A stretch of 64,000 nt of DNA, taken from NCBI GenBank assembly GCA_015075645.1, contig JABTUF010000004.1, positions 372,001 to 436,000 of the forward strand, read 5' to 3'. Source of the stretch: Burkholderiales bacterium. GTDB taxonomy: Bacteria; Pseudomonadota; Gammaproteobacteria; Burkholderiales; Casimicrobiaceae. A program made the position numbers and the translations under genes. Shown here piece by piece: positions 29,074 to 38,593 of the stretch. Position 1 is the stretch's first letter. Every line of letters starts with the position of its first letter. The notes under the pieces were generated by a model that was not told where the DNA came from, ran no database searches, and was given only the letters and a program-made list of their open reading frames with translations.

Positions 29074-30594
29074 ATGAAGAAGCTGTTCGTACTGATCGCG
29101 CTCGTCGGCGCGGTCGCCTTCGCGGCCACCGCGACGCTCGCGCAGGACAAGGCGCCCGCGGCCGCGGCGACGCCTGCGGCCACGGCTGCCGCCGACGCAT
29201 CGGCCGCGGCGCCGGCGGCAGCCCCTGCGGCGTCCCCCGCCGCCGCCGCCCCCGCGCCGACGCCCAACAAGGGCGACATCGCGTGGATGCTGACGTCCAC
29301 GCTGCTCGTCATCATGATGAGCATCCCGGCGCTGGCCCTGTTCTACGGCGGCATGGTGCGGTCGAAGAACATCCTGTCGGTGCTGATGCAGGTGTTCGTC
29401 GTGTTCTCGATGATCACGGTGCTGTGGTTCGTCTACGGCTACAGCCTCGCGTTCACCGAGGGCAACGCCTACATCGGCGGCTTCGACCGGCTGTTCCTCA
29501 AGGGAACGTTCGACCCGTCGACCGGCGCGTTCGCGATGGCTGCGACGTTCTCGAAGAACACGCCGATCCCCGAGCTGCTGTTCGTGGCGTTCCAGGCGAC
29601 GTTCGCGGCGATCACCGTGTGCCTGATCGTCGGCGCGTTCGCCGAGCGCATCAGGTTCTCGGCGCTGCTGCTGTTCTCGATCCTCTGGTTCACGTTCGCC
29701 TACACGCCGATCGCGCACATGGTGTGGTTCTGGATGGGCCCGGACGCCTACACGGATCCGAAGCTCGTCGACGCGCTCACTGCGAAGGCCGGCATGATCT
29801 GGCAGTGGGGCGCGCTGGACTTCGCCGGCGGTACGGTCGTGCACATCAACGCCGGCATCGCGGGCCTCGTCGGCGCGTACGTGCTCGGCAAGCGCATCGG
29901 CTACGGCCGCGAAGCGATGCCGCCGAACAACCTGCCGCTCACGATGATCGGCGCGGCGCTGCTGTGGACCGGCTGGTTCGGGTTCAACGCGGGTTCCGCG
30001 CTGGAAGCAGGCAACCCGGCGGTGCTCGCGTTCGTCAACACGTTCCTGGCCACCGCCTGCGCGGTGATGTCGTGGATCCTCGCCGAGTGGATGCTGAAGG
30101 GCAAGCCGTCGATGCTCGGCGCGGCCTCGGGCGCCGTGGCGGGCCTGGTCGCGATCACCCCGGCCGCCGGCAACGTCGGCATCCCGGGCGCGTTCGCCAT
30201 CGGCATCGCGGCGGGCCTCGTCTGCTTCTGGGGCGTCAGCGGGCTCAAGCGCATGCTGCGGGTCGACGATTCGCTCGACGTGTTCGGCGTGCACGCGCTG
30301 GGCGGCATCCTGGGCGCGCTGCTCACCGGCGTGTTCAACGACCCGTCGCTCGGCGGCCCCGGCTTCGTGTCGAACTGGGTGACCGGCGAGATCGTCAAGG
30401 CGGCGGACTACTCGATCGCGGGCCGGGTGTGGATCCAGGCGAAGGCCGTGGGCCTCACCGTGATCTGGTCGGGAGTCGTCGCCTACCTCTCGTACAGGAT
30501 CGTCGACATGGTCGTCGGGTTGCGCGTCTCCGAGGAAGAGGAGCGCGAGGGTCTCGACATCAGCTCGCACGGCGAGTCGGCCTATCGGATGTGA
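29074..30594 (+). CDS. amtB: Ammonium transporter AmtB
   Basis: 506 residues from ATG 29074 with GGGAG upstream. Residues 1-23 form a signal peptide (cut after TLAQ), followed by an Ala/Pro-rich linker to about residue 65 and then the 11-helix Amt core. Core residues are visible: LDFAGGTVVHINAG with the conserved Asp and first pore His, and FGVHALGGILGAL with the second pore His. It conducts ammonium across the inner membrane when nitrogen is scarce and is closed by unmodified GlnK. The pairing with glnK and the shared sigma-54 promoter fit this. The long Ala/Pro linker is typical of some betaproteobacterial AmtB proteins. Confidence 0.97.
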   Translation: MKKLFVLIALVGAVAFAATATLAQDKAPAAAATPAATAAADASAAAPAAAPAASPAAAAPAPTPNKGDIAWMLTSTLLVIMMSIPALALFYGGMVRSKNILSVLMQVFVVFSMITVLWFVYGYSLAFTEGNAYIGGFDRLFLKGTFDPSTGAFAMAATFSKNTPIPELLFVAFQATFAAITVCLIVGAFAERIRFSALLLFSILWFTFAYTPIAHMVWFWMGPDAYTDPKLVDALTAKAGMIWQWGALDFAGGTVVHINAGIAGLVGAYVLGKRIGYGREAMPPNNLPLTMIGAALLWTGWFGFNAGSALEAGNPAVLAFVNTFLATACAVMSWILAEWMLKGKPSMLGAASGAVAGLVAITPAAGNVGIPGAFAIGIAAGLVCFWGVSGLKRMLRVDDSLDVFGVHALGGILGALLTGVFNDPSLGGPGFVSNWVTGEIVKAADYSIAGRVWIQAKAVGLTVIWSGVVAYLSYRIVDMVVGLRVSEEEEREGLDISSHGESAYRM

Positions 30595-30668
30595 CCCTCG
30601 CGTTCGGCGCTCGCGCCCGCACGCCGGGGCACCGGGCGCGACGCGCGGGCGCTGCGCGGTTCTGCAAC

Positions 30669-30700
30669 GGGGCGTCCGTCCGCGGATGCCCCGTGCGTTT
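30669..30700 (+). terminator. Possible terminator after amtB
   Basis: An imperfect GC-rich hairpin, GGGGC...GCCCC at 30669-30692 with internal TCC/GGA pairing, is followed by GTGCGTTT. It lies 75 bases after the amtB stop and just before the putative gshA -10 (TAGAAT, 30738-30743). The T-run is short, so support is modest. Confidence 0.35.
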
Positions 30701-30752
30701 CCGGCGCGCGCGGTCGCGGCCCGAGCGATGGGTGCGCTAGAATGGCCCGGCC

Positions 30753-32063
30753 ATGGTGCCGCACCTCACGACCGCGCTGTCCGGCCCGCTCCAGTCCCTC
30801 GAACGGAAGTTCCTCGAGCGCATGCCGGAGATCGAGCGGTGGCTCCGCTCGAAGTGGCAGGAGCACGCGGTTCCGTTCTACGCGTCGGTCGACCTGCGCA
30901 ACGCCGGCTTCAAGCTCGCCCCGGTCGACACGAACCTCTTCCCCGGCGGGTTCAACAACCTGAATCCGGCGTTCACGCCGCTGTGCGTGCAGGCGATCCA
31001 GGCGGCGGTCGAGCGCGTCTGCGCCGACGCGCGCGGCGTGCTCATCGTGCCCGAGAACCACACGCGCAATCTCCACTACCTGCGCAACGTCGCGGCGCTC
31101 GAGGACATCGTGAAGCAGGCCGGTTTGCGCGTGCGCATCGGTTCGATCAACCCGGAGATTCGCGAACCCACGCGCGTCGACCTCCCCGACGGCGCGTCGA
31201 TCCTGCTCGAGCCGGTCGTGCGGCACGGGAGCCGCGTCGGGCTGCCCGATTTCGATCCATGCATGGTCCTGCTCAACAACGACCTGTCGGCGGGTCCGCC
31301 GGCGATCCTCGAAGGCATCGAGCAGCCGATCGCCCCTCCGCTCGCCGCCGGCTGGTACAACCGGTTGAAGTCGCACCACTTCGAGGCCTACCACGCGGTC
31401 GCGAACGAGTTCGGCGCGCTGGTCGGCATCGATCCGTGGCTCGTCGACCCGTACTTCGGCGTGTGCGGCGAGATCAACTTCCAGGAACGCGCGGGCGAGG
31501 AGTGCCTCGCGTCGAACGTGGACTGGCTGCTCGGTCGCATCCGCGCCAAGTACGCGGAGTACGGCATCGACGAGCCGCCGTTCGTGATCGTGAAGGCGGA
31601 CGCGGGCACCTACGGCATGGGCATCATGACGGTTCGCGACGCCGCCGACGTGCAGGGCCTGAACCGCAAGCAGCGCAACAAGATGGCGGTGGTCAAGGAA
31701 GGGCTCGAGGTCACGTCGGTCATCATCCAGGAGGGCGTGCCGACCTTCGAGGCGATCGGCGAGGCGATGGCGGAGCCGGTCGTCTACATGATCGACCGCT
31801 ACGTCGTCGGCGGCTTCTACCGCGTGCATGCCTCGCGCGGCCGCGACGAGAACCTGAACGCGCCCGGAGCGGAGTTCGTGCCGCTCGCGTTCGAGTCGCC
31901 CTGCATCCCCGACCTCAAGGGGCCGGCCGGCTGTCCGCCGAACCGCTTCTACGCGTACGGTGTCGTCGCGCGCCTCGCGCAACTCGCCGCCGCGGTCGAG
32001 GTCGAGCAACTGGTCGGACGCAAGTCCGGCGCGGACAGCACGCGATCCGCGGTGACGGCCTGA
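30753..32063 (+). CDS. gshA: Glutamate-cysteine ligase, proteobacterial (ferrooxidans-type) family
   Basis: A 436-residue enzyme, the usual length of this gamma-glutamylcysteine synthetase family (TIGR02049), which differs from the E. coli GshA fold. It catalyses the first step of glutathione synthesis in the cytoplasm. Seen: N-terminal YASVDLRNAGFKLAPVDTNL, FPGGFNNLNPAFTPLC, FVIVKADAGTYGMGIMTVRD (a nucleotide-binding-like stretch), and C-terminal PPNRFYAYGVVARLAQLA. A TAGAAT -10 lies ten bases before the ATG. Transcription probably ends in the perfect hairpin at 32085-32132. Confidence 0.93.
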   Translation: MVPHLTTALSGPLQSLERKFLERMPEIERWLRSKWQEHAVPFYASVDLRNAGFKLAPVDTNLFPGGFNNLNPAFTPLCVQAIQAAVERVCADARGVLIVPENHTRNLHYLRNVAALEDIVKQAGLRVRIGSINPEIREPTRVDLPDGASILLEPVVRHGSRVGLPDFDPCMVLLNNDLSAGPPAILEGIEQPIAPPLAAGWYNRLKSHHFEAYHAVANEFGALVGIDPWLVDPYFGVCGEINFQERAGEECLASNVDWLLGRIRAKYAEYGIDEPPFVIVKADAGTYGMGIMTVRDAADVQGLNRKQRNKMAVVKEGLEVTSVIIQEGVPTFEAIGEAMAEPVVYMIDRYVVGGFYRVHASRGRDENLNAPGAEFVPLAFESPCIPDLKGPAGCPPNRFYAYGVVARLAQLAAAVEVEQLVGRKSGADSTRSAVTA

Positions 32064-32084
32064 GCGGCGGCCCTTTCAGACAAA

Positions 32085-32132
32085 AGGGTCAGACTCGATT
32101 GGTCTTGAACAAGACCAATCGAGTCTGACCCT
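32085..32132. terminator. Perfect 22-bp inverted repeat between convergent gshA and xerC
   Basis: Arms 32085-32106 and 32111-32132 are exact reverse complements (inner halves GATTGGTCTT and AAGACCAATC) with a GAAC loop. AAAAG precedes and CTTGATTC follows, so on the minus strand it ends in AAAGG and on the plus strand has little T-run. It can serve both converging genes as a terminator. The core word GGGTCAGACTCGATT suggests a dispersed REP-like unit, which I could not check. Confidence 0.75.
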
Positions 32133-32140
32133 CTTGATTC

Positions 32141-33082
32141 CTACTTTTCCTTCCTGCGTTTCGCGCGCGGATGCGCGGCGTCGTAGACCTTCGCCAGCGC
32201 CTGGAAATCGAGGTGCGTGTAGACCTGCGTGCTCGCGATCGACGCGTGGCCGAGGAGTTCCTGCACCGCGCGCAGGTCGCCCGAGGACTGCAGGAGATGC
32301 GAGGCGAACGAGTGGCGCAGCATGTGCGGATGCACGTGCCGATCGAGCCCCTGCTTCACCGCCCAGGCGGCGAGCCGCGACTCGATCGCGCGCGGCGACA
32401 GGCGCGATCCGCCGCGTCCCACGAAGAGCGCACCCTCGCCCGGAGGCGCCAGCGCCGCGCGCACCGGCAGCCATGCGCGGATCGCCTCCAGCGCCGCGCG
32501 GCCGACCGGCACGACGCGTTCCTTCGCGCCCTTGCCCAGCACACGCGCCTCGCCGTCCGCGAGGTCCACGCGCGCGACGTCGAGCCCCGCGAGTTCCGAG
32601 AGCCGCAACCCCGACGAGTACGCGAGTTCGAGGAGCGCGCGGTCGCGCACGGCGAGCGGATCGTCGCCCGCGAGCGTGACCAGGCGCTCCGCCTCCTCGG
32701 GGGAGAGTGCGGACGGCAGATGCCGCGCGGACTTCGGCGGCCTGAGCCCCGCGGCCGGATCCTCCTTCAGGCCGCGATCGCGGTCGAGCAGGAAGCGGTA
32801 GAGCGCTCGCCACGCCGAGAGCATGCGGGCGAGCGAGCGGCCGGAGAGTCCCCGGCCGTGCAGCGTCGCGAGATGGCGCGCGAGTTCGGCGCGCGTGAGC
32901 GCTGCGAGCGGTCGGTCGCCCGCGAGCGCGGCGAGCGCCGCGACGTCGCGCGCGTAGGCGTCTCGCGTGCGCGCGGGCCGCGCGGCGAGGTGCTCGTCGA
33001 ACTGCGCGAGGACGCGCGCGTTCGCGGCGGAGGTCACGACATCGCCCCGTGGCTCGCCTGCGACGGTTCGGGCGCGGGTCAT
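32141..33082 (-). CDS. xerC: Tyrosine recombinase XerC
   Basis: A 313-residue XerC, which with XerD resolves chromosome dimers at dif. The N-terminal SAM-like core-binding domain spans about 20-110. Catalytic residues are in SSGLRLSELAGL (Arg), HMLRHSFASHLL (His-x-x-Arg) and LGHASIASTQVYTHL (His and the nucleophile Tyr). The start ATG 33082 lies 35 bases after the DUF484 stop. dapF-DUF484-xerC is a conserved order in proteobacteria, so this is the core XerC and not a phage or integron integrase. Confidence 0.95.
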   Translation of the reverse strand: MTRARTVAGEPRGDVVTSAANARVLAQFDEHLAARPARTRDAYARDVAALAALAGDRPLAALTRAELARHLATLHGRGLSGRSLARMLSAWRALYRFLLDRDRGLKEDPAAGLRPPKSARHLPSALSPEEAERLVTLAGDDPLAVRDRALLELAYSSGLRLSELAGLDVARVDLADGEARVLGKGAKERVVPVGRAALEAIRAWLPVRAALAPPGEGALFVGRGGSRLSPRAIESRLAAWAVKQGLDRHVHPHMLRHSFASHLLQSSGDLRAVQELLGHASIASTQVYTHLDFQALAKVYDAAHPRAKRRKEK

Positions 33083-33117
33083 CGCGCGGAGGCGCTCGCC
33101 CTGGCGGACGCGGGAGG

Positions 33118-33771
33118 TCAGTTCAGCGGCAGGTAGCGCGCGGTGGCGACGCTCGCGAGTTCGGCGAGCCGCACGAGGTAGACCGTCCCCACGCCCGCGC
33201 GGTAGCGTTCGGGATCCTCGCTGCCGAGCGCGAGCACGCCGAAGTTCTGCGCGGTGCGAAGCGGCATGAACGCGAACGAGCGGAGCGCATCCCCGCGCTC
33301 GAACCACTCGCGCGTCTCGTAGGGCGCCGCGTCGCCGCACTGCGGTTCCGTCATCGCGTCGGCCCACATGCGCACCTCCGGCGAGGTCGCGGCGAGCTGC
33401 GGGAGGTACGACTGCTCGGGCACCTTGCCCCACAGGCGCGCGGCGACCTCGGGCACGCCGAAGTCCTCCTTCAGGCTGTGGTCGAGGACCGCGAGCGTGG
33501 TCTCGAGGTCGGGCGACGCGAAGAGCGCGAGCGTCGAGCGATGGAGCTTCTCGCCGATGGTGTCGTTCGCCCGGCCGTTCGCGATGAGTTCGCGCAGCCG
33601 CGCGTCGAGTTCCGCGCTGCGCTCGCGCAGCGTCAGGATCTGGCGCTCGGCGATCGGGATCGCGTGCCCGCCGTGCGGATGCGGCACGGAGACGTCGGCG
33701 AGCACGTCGGCGTGATCCTCGAAGAATCCCGGATGCGCCCTCAGGTAGTCCGCGACGTCCTTCGCTTCCAT
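33118..33771 (-). CDS. DUF484 family protein (GAF-like)
   Basis: A 217-residue DUF484 protein. The N-terminal helical hairpin AKDVADYLRAHPGFFEDHAD is the family hallmark, followed by a coiled segment (LTLRERSAELDARLRELIAN) and a GAF-like domain ending in GVLALGSEDPERYRAGVGTVYL. The function is unknown; the conserved place between dapF and xerC suggests a link to cell-wall or chromosome processes, but this is inference. I chose ATG 33771 because the family begins at MEAKDV. Confidence 0.9.
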   Translation of the reverse strand: MEAKDVADYLRAHPGFFEDHADVLADVSVPHPHGGHAIPIAERQILTLRERSAELDARLRELIANGRANDTIGEKLHRSTLALFASPDLETTLAVLDHSLKEDFGVPEVAARLWGKVPEQSYLPQLAATSPEVRMWADAMTEPQCGDAAPYETREWFERGDALRSFAFMPLRTAQNFGVLALGSEDPERYRAGVGTVYLVRLAELASVATARYLPLN

Positions 33772-33827
33772 CGTGTCGTTCCGCTCCTGTCCATCGGTTC
33801 CGTCGATCGGCGGGCGCGACTCCGCCC

Positions 33828-34667
33828 TCATCCCGTCACGCGCCAGCGCCCCTCGAACACGGTCGCCGCCGCACCGGTCATCGTCACCGGCGCGCTGCCG
33901 CCGGCCCAGCCGATCGACAGTTCGCCGCCGCGCACCCGCACCCGCACCTCGCCGTCGAGGAGGCCGCGGCGGATGCCCGCCACGACCGCCGCGCAGGCGC
34001 CGGTGCCGCAAGCGAGCGTCTCGCCCGCTCCGCGCTCCCAGACGCGCAGCGCAATGGTAGCGCGATCGATCACCTGCATGTAGCCCGCGTTGACGCGCTT
34101 CGGAAATCGCGGGTGATGCTCGATCCGCGGCCCCTGCGTCGCGACCGGTGCCGTCTCGACGTCCGCGACGACCTGCACCGCGTGCGGGTTGCCCATCGAC
34201 AGCGCGGAGATGGTGACGGACATCCCGTCGACGTCGAGCGGATCGGTCGCGCCCCCCGAGCCTCCGAGGAACGGGACCTCCGCCGCCGCGAACCGCGGCG
34301 CCCCCATGTCGACCGTCACGTCGCCGTTGTCCTCGAGCTTCGGCGTGATGATGCCGCCCGCGGTCTCGACGCGGATCTCGCGCTTGCCTGTGAGGCCGCG
34401 TTCGCGCACGAACCGGACGAAGCAGCGCGCACCGTTGCCGCACTGCTCGACCTCGCCGCCGTCCGCGTTGAAGATCCGGTAGCGGAAGTCGGCGTCGCTC
34501 CGCGCCGACCGCTCGACGACGAGCACCTGGTCGCAGCCGACGCCGAAACGCCGGTCTGCGAGCGCGCGGATCTGCGGGGGCGACAGCGTGAACGGCTCCG
34601 CGGTCGCGTCGACCACGACGAAATCGTTGCCGAGGCCGTGCATCTTGGTGAACGCGAGCGTGGTCAC
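33828..34667 (-). CDS. dapF: Diaminopimelate epimerase
   Basis: A 279-residue DapF, which interconverts LL- and meso-diaminopimelate for lysine and peptidoglycan. The start is GTG 34667, overlapping the upstream stop by GTGA, and yields the family N-terminus [18 protein letters not shown]. The two catalytic cysteines are in EQCGNGARC and [14 protein letters not shown]. The substrate-binding GNPHAV is present. It is followed by DUF484 and xerC in the usual order. Confidence 0.96.
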   Translation of the reverse strand: MTTLAFTKMHGLGNDFVVVDATAEPFTLSPPQIRALADRRFGVGCDQVLVVERSARSDADFRYRIFNADGGEVEQCGNGARCFVRFVRERGLTGKREIRVETAGGIITPKLEDNGDVTVDMGAPRFAAAEVPFLGGSGGATDPLDVDGMSVTISALSMGNPHAVQVVADVETAPVATQGPRIEHHPRFPKRVNAGYMQVIDRATIALRVWERGAGETLACGTGACAAVVAGIRRGLLDGEVRVRVRGGELSIGWAGGSAPVTMTGAAATVFEGRWRVTG

Positions 34668-35113
34668 GAGCGTCCCGGCCCCGCGACCCGCCCGCTCCGC
34701 GCGAAGGGGAACGAGCGGCCGTCGGAGAGCACCAGCGTGCCGCGCAGCGCGTAGTCGAGCGGCCGCCCGCTGCCGAGCGCGCGGCCGACGCCGGTGAGCG
34801 CGATCGCGGCGTCGCCGACGGCGGACACCTCGACGGCGGCGCTCCCGCCCGCCGGCAGCGTCACCGGCGCGAGGAGCGTGAGCGTCCCGCTCTTCTCCCC
34901 GCCGATCGTGAGGTCGGCATCGAGCGAGGCGACCGAGAGGTCGATGCGGTTGGGGTTGCGCAGCGTGAGCACGGTGTCGACGCGGATCGAGGGCAGCCGG
35001 ATCTCGATGTTGGTCACCGCGAGCGCGACGACCTCCGGCGCCGCGAGGCGGGGCAGCGGCGCGCAGGCGGCGACGCCCGCGGCGAGGATCAGGGTGACGA
35101 CGGCGCGCCGCAT
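34664..35113 (-). CDS. LEA type 2 (WHy-domain) lipoprotein
   Basis: A 149-residue precursor with a lipoprotein signal peptide: [13 protein letters not shown] puts the lipidated Cys at position 17. The mature part is a WHy/LEA14-like beta-sandwich with [20 protein letters not shown], the motif of these domains. Such proteins are small envelope lipoproteins of unclear function, often next to dapF. The residue after the lipid Cys is Ala, so outer-membrane sorting is likely by the Lol rule. It overlaps dapF by 4 bases. Confidence 0.85.
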   Translation of the reverse strand: MRRAVVTLILAAGVAACAPLPRLAAPEVVALAVTNIEIRLPSIRVDTVLTLRNPNRIDLSVASLDADLTIGGEKSGTLTLLAPVTLPAGGSAAVEVSAVGDAAIALTGVGRALGSGRPLDYALRGTLVLSDGRSFPFARSGRVAGPGRS

Positions 35114-35146
35114 CGATCAATAGTATGCGCGCGCGGCGCGGAGGGC

Positions 35147-35566
35147 CTACTCCACGTCTCCGACCGGCCCGCGCCAGTACTTGAACGTCCCCATCGCGGT
35201 CGCGACGAGGTGCCCCTTCGCGTCGCGCAGGTGTGCCTCGCAGGTGCAAAGCGATCCGCCCGCGTGCAGCACACTGCCTTCGGCGACCAGCGGCCCGCGC
35301 GCCGGGCGCACGAAGCGCGACGACATCTCGACGGTGACGACCGTCGTCGACGGCGCGCCGGGCTGCGAGGTCGCCGCCCGCGCCATCGCCACGTCGAGCA
35401 GCGTCATCACGACGCCGCCGTGCGCGGCGGGAAGCAGGTTCGAGAGGTCCTCGCGCAGTTCGGGCAGCCGGATGCGTGAGCGGCCCGGCGCGGCTTGCTC
35501 CTGCACGACCCCGAGGAGCTTCAGGAACGGGACCTGCGCGACCGGCGCATGCGTGGGTTGCGTCAC
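35147..35566 (-). CDS. PaaI family hotdog-fold thioesterase
   Basis: A 139-residue single hotdog domain. The GTG at 35566 is the only sensible start ([20 protein letters not shown]). The family signature is seen as [20 protein letters not shown], holding the central helix and the HGG loop, then [15 protein letters not shown]. It likely hydrolyses a small acyl-CoA, and the substrate is unknown. It lies between ychF (53 bases upstream) and the LEA lipoprotein gene (33 bases downstream) and could belong to either unit. Confidence 0.88.
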   Translation of the reverse strand: MTQPTHAPVAQVPFLKLLGVVQEQAAPGRSRIRLPELREDLSNLLPAAHGGVVMTLLDVAMARAATSQPGAPSTTVVTVEMSSRFVRPARGPLVAEGSVLHAGGSLCTCEAHLRDAKGHLVATAMGTFKYWRGPVGDVE

Positions 35567-35619
35567 GTCGTCACCATCGAAGCGTCTCGGGCAGTTGCCG
35601 GCACCGGCGAACGGGCCCG

Positions 35620-36714
35620 CTACACGTTGAACCGGAAGTGCATGACGTCGCCGTCGCGAAGCACGTACTCCTTGCCCTCGAGCCGCATCTTCCCGGCCTC
35701 CTTCGCGCCCTGCTCGCCGCCGAGCGCGATGAAGTCGTCGTAGGCGATCGTTTCGGCGCGGATGAAGCCCTTCTCGAAGTCGGTGTGGATGACGCCGGCC
35801 GCCTGCGGCGCGGTCGCGCCGACGGGCACCGTCCAGGCGCGCACCTCCTTCGGCCCCACCGTGAAGTACGTCTGCAGGCCGAGCAGCCGGTACGCGGCGT
35901 GGATCACGCGGTCGAGGCCCGGCTCCGCGAGACCCAGGTCGTCGAGGAACGCCTGCCGGTCGTCGCCGTCGAGATCCGCGATCTCCGCCTCGATCGCCGC
36001 GCACACCGGCACCACCGGCGCGCCCTCCTTCGCGGCGTGCGACGCCACCGCCGCGAGCAGCGGGTTGCCGGAGAAGCCGCGCTCGGCGACGTTCGCGACG
36101 TACATCGTCGGCTTCATCGTGAGCAGGAAAAACGGTTTCAGGAGCGCGCGCTCCTCGGCGTAGAGGTCGGCCGCGCGCGCCGGGCGCCCCTGGTCGAGCA
36201 CCGCCTGCACCTTGACGAGCGTCTCGTAGAGCCGCTTCGCCTCCTTGTCGCCGCCGGCGCGAGCGAGCTTCTCGACCTTGGCAATCTGTTTCTCGACCGC
36301 CGCGAGGTCGGCCAGCGCGAGTTCGGTGTCGATCGTGCCGATGTCGGACAGCGGGTCGATCTTTCCCGCGACGTGCACGACGTTGCCGTCCTCGAACGCG
36401 CGCACGACATGCGCGATCGCGTCGCATTCGCGAATGTTCGCGAGGAACTGGTTGCCGAGCCCCTCCCCCTTCGAGGCGCCGGCGACGAGTCCGGCGATGT
36501 CGACGAACTCGACGACCGCCGGGATCACCTTCTGCGGCTTCGCGATGGCCGCGAGCGCCGCGAGGCGCGGGTCGGGCACCTCGACGATGCCGACGTTGGG
36601 CTCGATCGTGCAGAACGGATAGTTCTCCGCCGCGATCCCCGCGCGCGTCAGCGCGTTGAACAACGTCGACTTGCCGACGTTGGGCAATCCCACGATGCCG
36701 CACTTGAGGCTCAT
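35620..36714 (-). CDS. ychF: Ribosome-binding ATPase YchF
   Basis: A 364-residue Obg-superfamily P-loop protein that prefers ATP and binds ribosomes. Motifs: G1 [15 protein letters not shown]3 [19 protein letters not shown], the altered G4 region NVAE, and a C-terminal TGS domain with [16 protein letters not shown]. Length and order are those of the family. It follows pth (79 bases) as in many proteobacteria. Confidence 0.97.
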   Translation of the reverse strand: MSLKCGIVGLPNVGKSTLFNALTRAGIAAENYPFCTIEPNVGIVEVPDPRLAALAAIAKPQKVIPAVVEFVDIAGLVAGASKGEGLGNQFLANIRECDAIAHVVRAFEDGNVVHVAGKIDPLSDIGTIDTELALADLAAVEKQIAKVEKLARAGGDKEAKRLYETLVKVQAVLDQGRPARAADLYAEERALLKPFFLLTMKPTMYVANVAERGFSGNPLLAAVASHAAKEGAPVVPVCAAIEAEIADLDGDDRQAFLDDLGLAEPGLDRVIHAAYRLLGLQTYFTVGPKEVRAWTVPVGATAPQAAGVIHTDFEKGFIRAETIAYDDFIALGGEQGAKEAGKMRLEGKEYVLRDGDVMHFRFNV

Positions 36715-36793
36715 CGGGGCGTCCCCGGATGGCCCGCCGCCGGCGCGGCGCGCCTCCGCGCGATGATGCAGGGCTTCGTCGAGTGGCTGACGG

Positions 36794-37390
36794 TCATGGG
36801 TTCTCGTCCTTCGTGTGCAGTCGCATCATCGCGCGCTCCATGTCGCCGGAGGCGATGTCGGGCCACGCGTCCAGCGCGCGATCGATCGCGCGGCCGATCG
36901 CGTCCCGTTCGTCGGCGCGCGGCGGCTTCAGCACGTAGTCGACGACCTGCTGCTGCGGCAGTTCCGAGTCGCGCGGATGCCCGATGCCCAGGCGCAGCCG
37001 CCAGAACTCCGCGGTGGCGAGGTGCGCGCGGATGTCCTTCAATCCGTTGTGCCCGGCGACCCCGCCGCCGAGCTTGAGCTTGACGGTTCCCGCGGGCAGG
37101 TCGAGTTCGTCGTGCACGACGAGGATCTCGCCGGGCTCGATCGCGAGGAAGCGCGCGAGCGCGCCGACGCTGCGCCCCGACTCGTTCATGTACGTCGCGG
37201 GCTTCGCGAGCCGCACCTCGCCGACACGCGCGACCTCCGCGGCGAACCGCGACTGCGCGGCGAAGCTCGCGCCGAGTCTCGCCGCGAGCGCATCGACGAA
37301 CCAGAAGCCCGCGTTGTGGCGCGTGCGCTCGTAGCTCCTCCCCGGATTGCCGAGGCCGGCGACGAGACGGATGGAGGCGGAGGCGGCCAT
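36794..37390 (-). CDS. pth: Peptidyl-tRNA hydrolase
   Basis: A 198-residue Pth that frees tRNA from stalled peptidyl-tRNA. Motifs: [20 protein letters not shown] with the catalytic His, [10 protein letters not shown], and [17 protein letters not shown] chose ATG 37390, just before the conserved strand. It lies 79 bases downstream of rplY, the usual rplY-pth-ychF order. Confidence 0.96.
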   Translation of the reverse strand: MAASASIRLVAGLGNPGRSYERTRHNAGFWFVDALAARLGASFAAQSRFAAEVARVGEVRLAKPATYMNESGRSVGALARFLAIEPGEILVVHDELDLPAGTVKLKLGGGVAGHNGLKDIRAHLATAEFWRLRLGIGHPRDSELPQQQVVDYVLKPPRADERDAIGRAIDRALDAWPDIASGDMERAMMRLHTKDENP

Positions 37391-37469
37391 CGGTCGGGGC
37401 GGTCGCGCCAACGAAAAGGCCCGCCGGCGTCTTTGCGCGGCGGGCCGGTGTCGCGGACGTGCGCCGCGG

Positions 37470-38207
37470 TTACTTCTTCTTGTCGTCCTTCTTCGCCGCG
37501 CCGGCCTTCGCGTCTCCGGCCTTGGCATCGGCCGCCTTCGCGTCGGCGGCGGGCGCCGCCGCGGCCGGCGCCGCACCGGCAGCGGCCGCTTCGCCTTCGG
37601 CGGGCGCCGCACCGGCGGCAGCCTCGGCCTCGTCGGACACCTGCTTCGGAATCACCGCGGTCGCGACGACCGGATCGCGTCCGCGCGTGATCGCAACGAC
37701 TCCCTCGGGGAGCTTCAATCCCGACGCCTTGAGCGGATGTCCGGTCGAGAGCCCCGCGAGGTCCACGGTGATGAACTCGGGCAGGTCCTTCGGCAGGCAC
37801 GCGATCTCGATCTCGTTCAGCACGTGGCTCACGATCGCGCCTTCCTCCTTCACCGCACGCGAGAGTTCCGCGTTGACGAAGTGGAGCGGCACCTTCATGT
37901 GGATCTTGCGGGCCGCGTCGACGCGCTGGAAGTCGATGTGCAGCACCTGCGGGCGGAACGGATGCATCTGCACGTCGCGCAGCAGCACCTGCTGGGCGTG
38001 GCCGTCGAGCTTCATCGACAGGACCGAGGCGTGGAACGCCTCGTTCTTGAGCGCGTGCATCAGCGCGTTGTGGTCGAGTTCGATCGGCGTGGGCGCGGTG
38101 CTGCCGCCGTAGACGATGCCGGGGGCCTTGCCGTCGCGGCGCAGGCGCCGCGAGGCGCCTCGTCCTTCGCCCTTGCGCGGGAATGCGGTGAATTCGATCT
38201 TGGCCAT
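37470..38207 (-). CDS. rplY: 50S ribosomal protein L25 (long, CTC type)
   Basis: A 245-residue L25/TL5/CTC protein that binds 5S rRNA. The N-terminal L25 domain (1-95) begins KIEFTAFPRKGEGRGASRRL; the second CTC domain spans about 96-190. The last 55 residues are an Ala/Glu/Lys-rich low-complexity tail ending in KKDDKKK, longer than in the shortest family members. It is normally co-transcribed with prs upstream, but here an SDR gene and repeats separate the two. Confidence 0.95.
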   Translation of the reverse strand: MAKIEFTAFPRKGEGRGASRRLRRDGKAPGIVYGGSTAPTPIELDHNALMHALKNEAFHASVLSMKLDGHAQQVLLRDVQMHPFRPQVLHIDFQRVDAARKIHMKVPLHFVNAELSRAVKEEGAIVSHVLNEIEIACLPKDLPEFITVDLAGLSTGHPLKASGLKLPEGVVAITRGRDPVVATAVIPKQVSDEAEAAAGAAPAEGEAAAAGAAPAAAAPAADAKAADAKAGDAKAGAAKKDDKKK

Positions 38208-38378
38208 CGTTGCGACTCCTCGAAGTGGTCTGCGGCCTCGGGCGCGGCTTCGCGCCTGCCCTCGTCCGCGGGTGGCCCCGGCGCGTTGCCGCCGGAGGAA
38301 AGCCTTGAATCATAACCGGATTCGGCCCCGGCGGGCAACCGCCGGCCCGGAGGCCGCGCTACGGCAGTGAGACGCGAT

Positions 38379-38507
38379 GTCGGCCTGAAGGCCGACCCAC
38401 AACCGCTCCCGTAGGTCGGGCTTCAGCCCGACTCACAAGGGGGGAAACGCGACGTCGGCCTGAAGGCCGACCCACCAACCTTCTCCGTAGGTCGGGCTTC
38501 AGCCCGA
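38379..38507. repeat. REP-like palindromes, two alternating types
   Basis: Four short palindromes occur in 130 bases: GTCGGCCTGAAGGCCGAC at about 38379 and 38453, and GTCGGGCTTCAGCCCGAC at about 38416 and 38490, joined by ACCCAC and GTAG linkers. The same two words build the array at 49446-50729. They fill the 386-base gap between rplY and the SDR gene together with the element at 38525-38593; no gene was seen in this gap. Confidence 0.9.
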
Positions 38508-38524
38508 CACGGAAGGCGCCTCCC

Positions 38525-38593
38525 GGCGCTCGATGCGCCGCCACCGGAAACACCGCCGCCCCTGTCCTCTGTCAACTGACTCCTGACTCCTGA
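38525..38593. repeat. Half-copy of the palindromic element seen at 28 kb
   Basis: This stretch carries GCGCTCGATGCGCCGCCACC followed by GGAAACACCGCCGCC and GTCAACTGACTCCTGACTCC. It aligns with the right arm of the 28008-28234 element. It ends at the SDR stop codon, just as the other copy ends at the ubiK stop. The matching left arm is not present here. Confidence 0.7.

Noticed and set aside
32141..33082. Mobile-element integrase
   Set aside because: The tyrosine recombinase is in the conserved dapF-DUF484-xerC block and is the core XerC.
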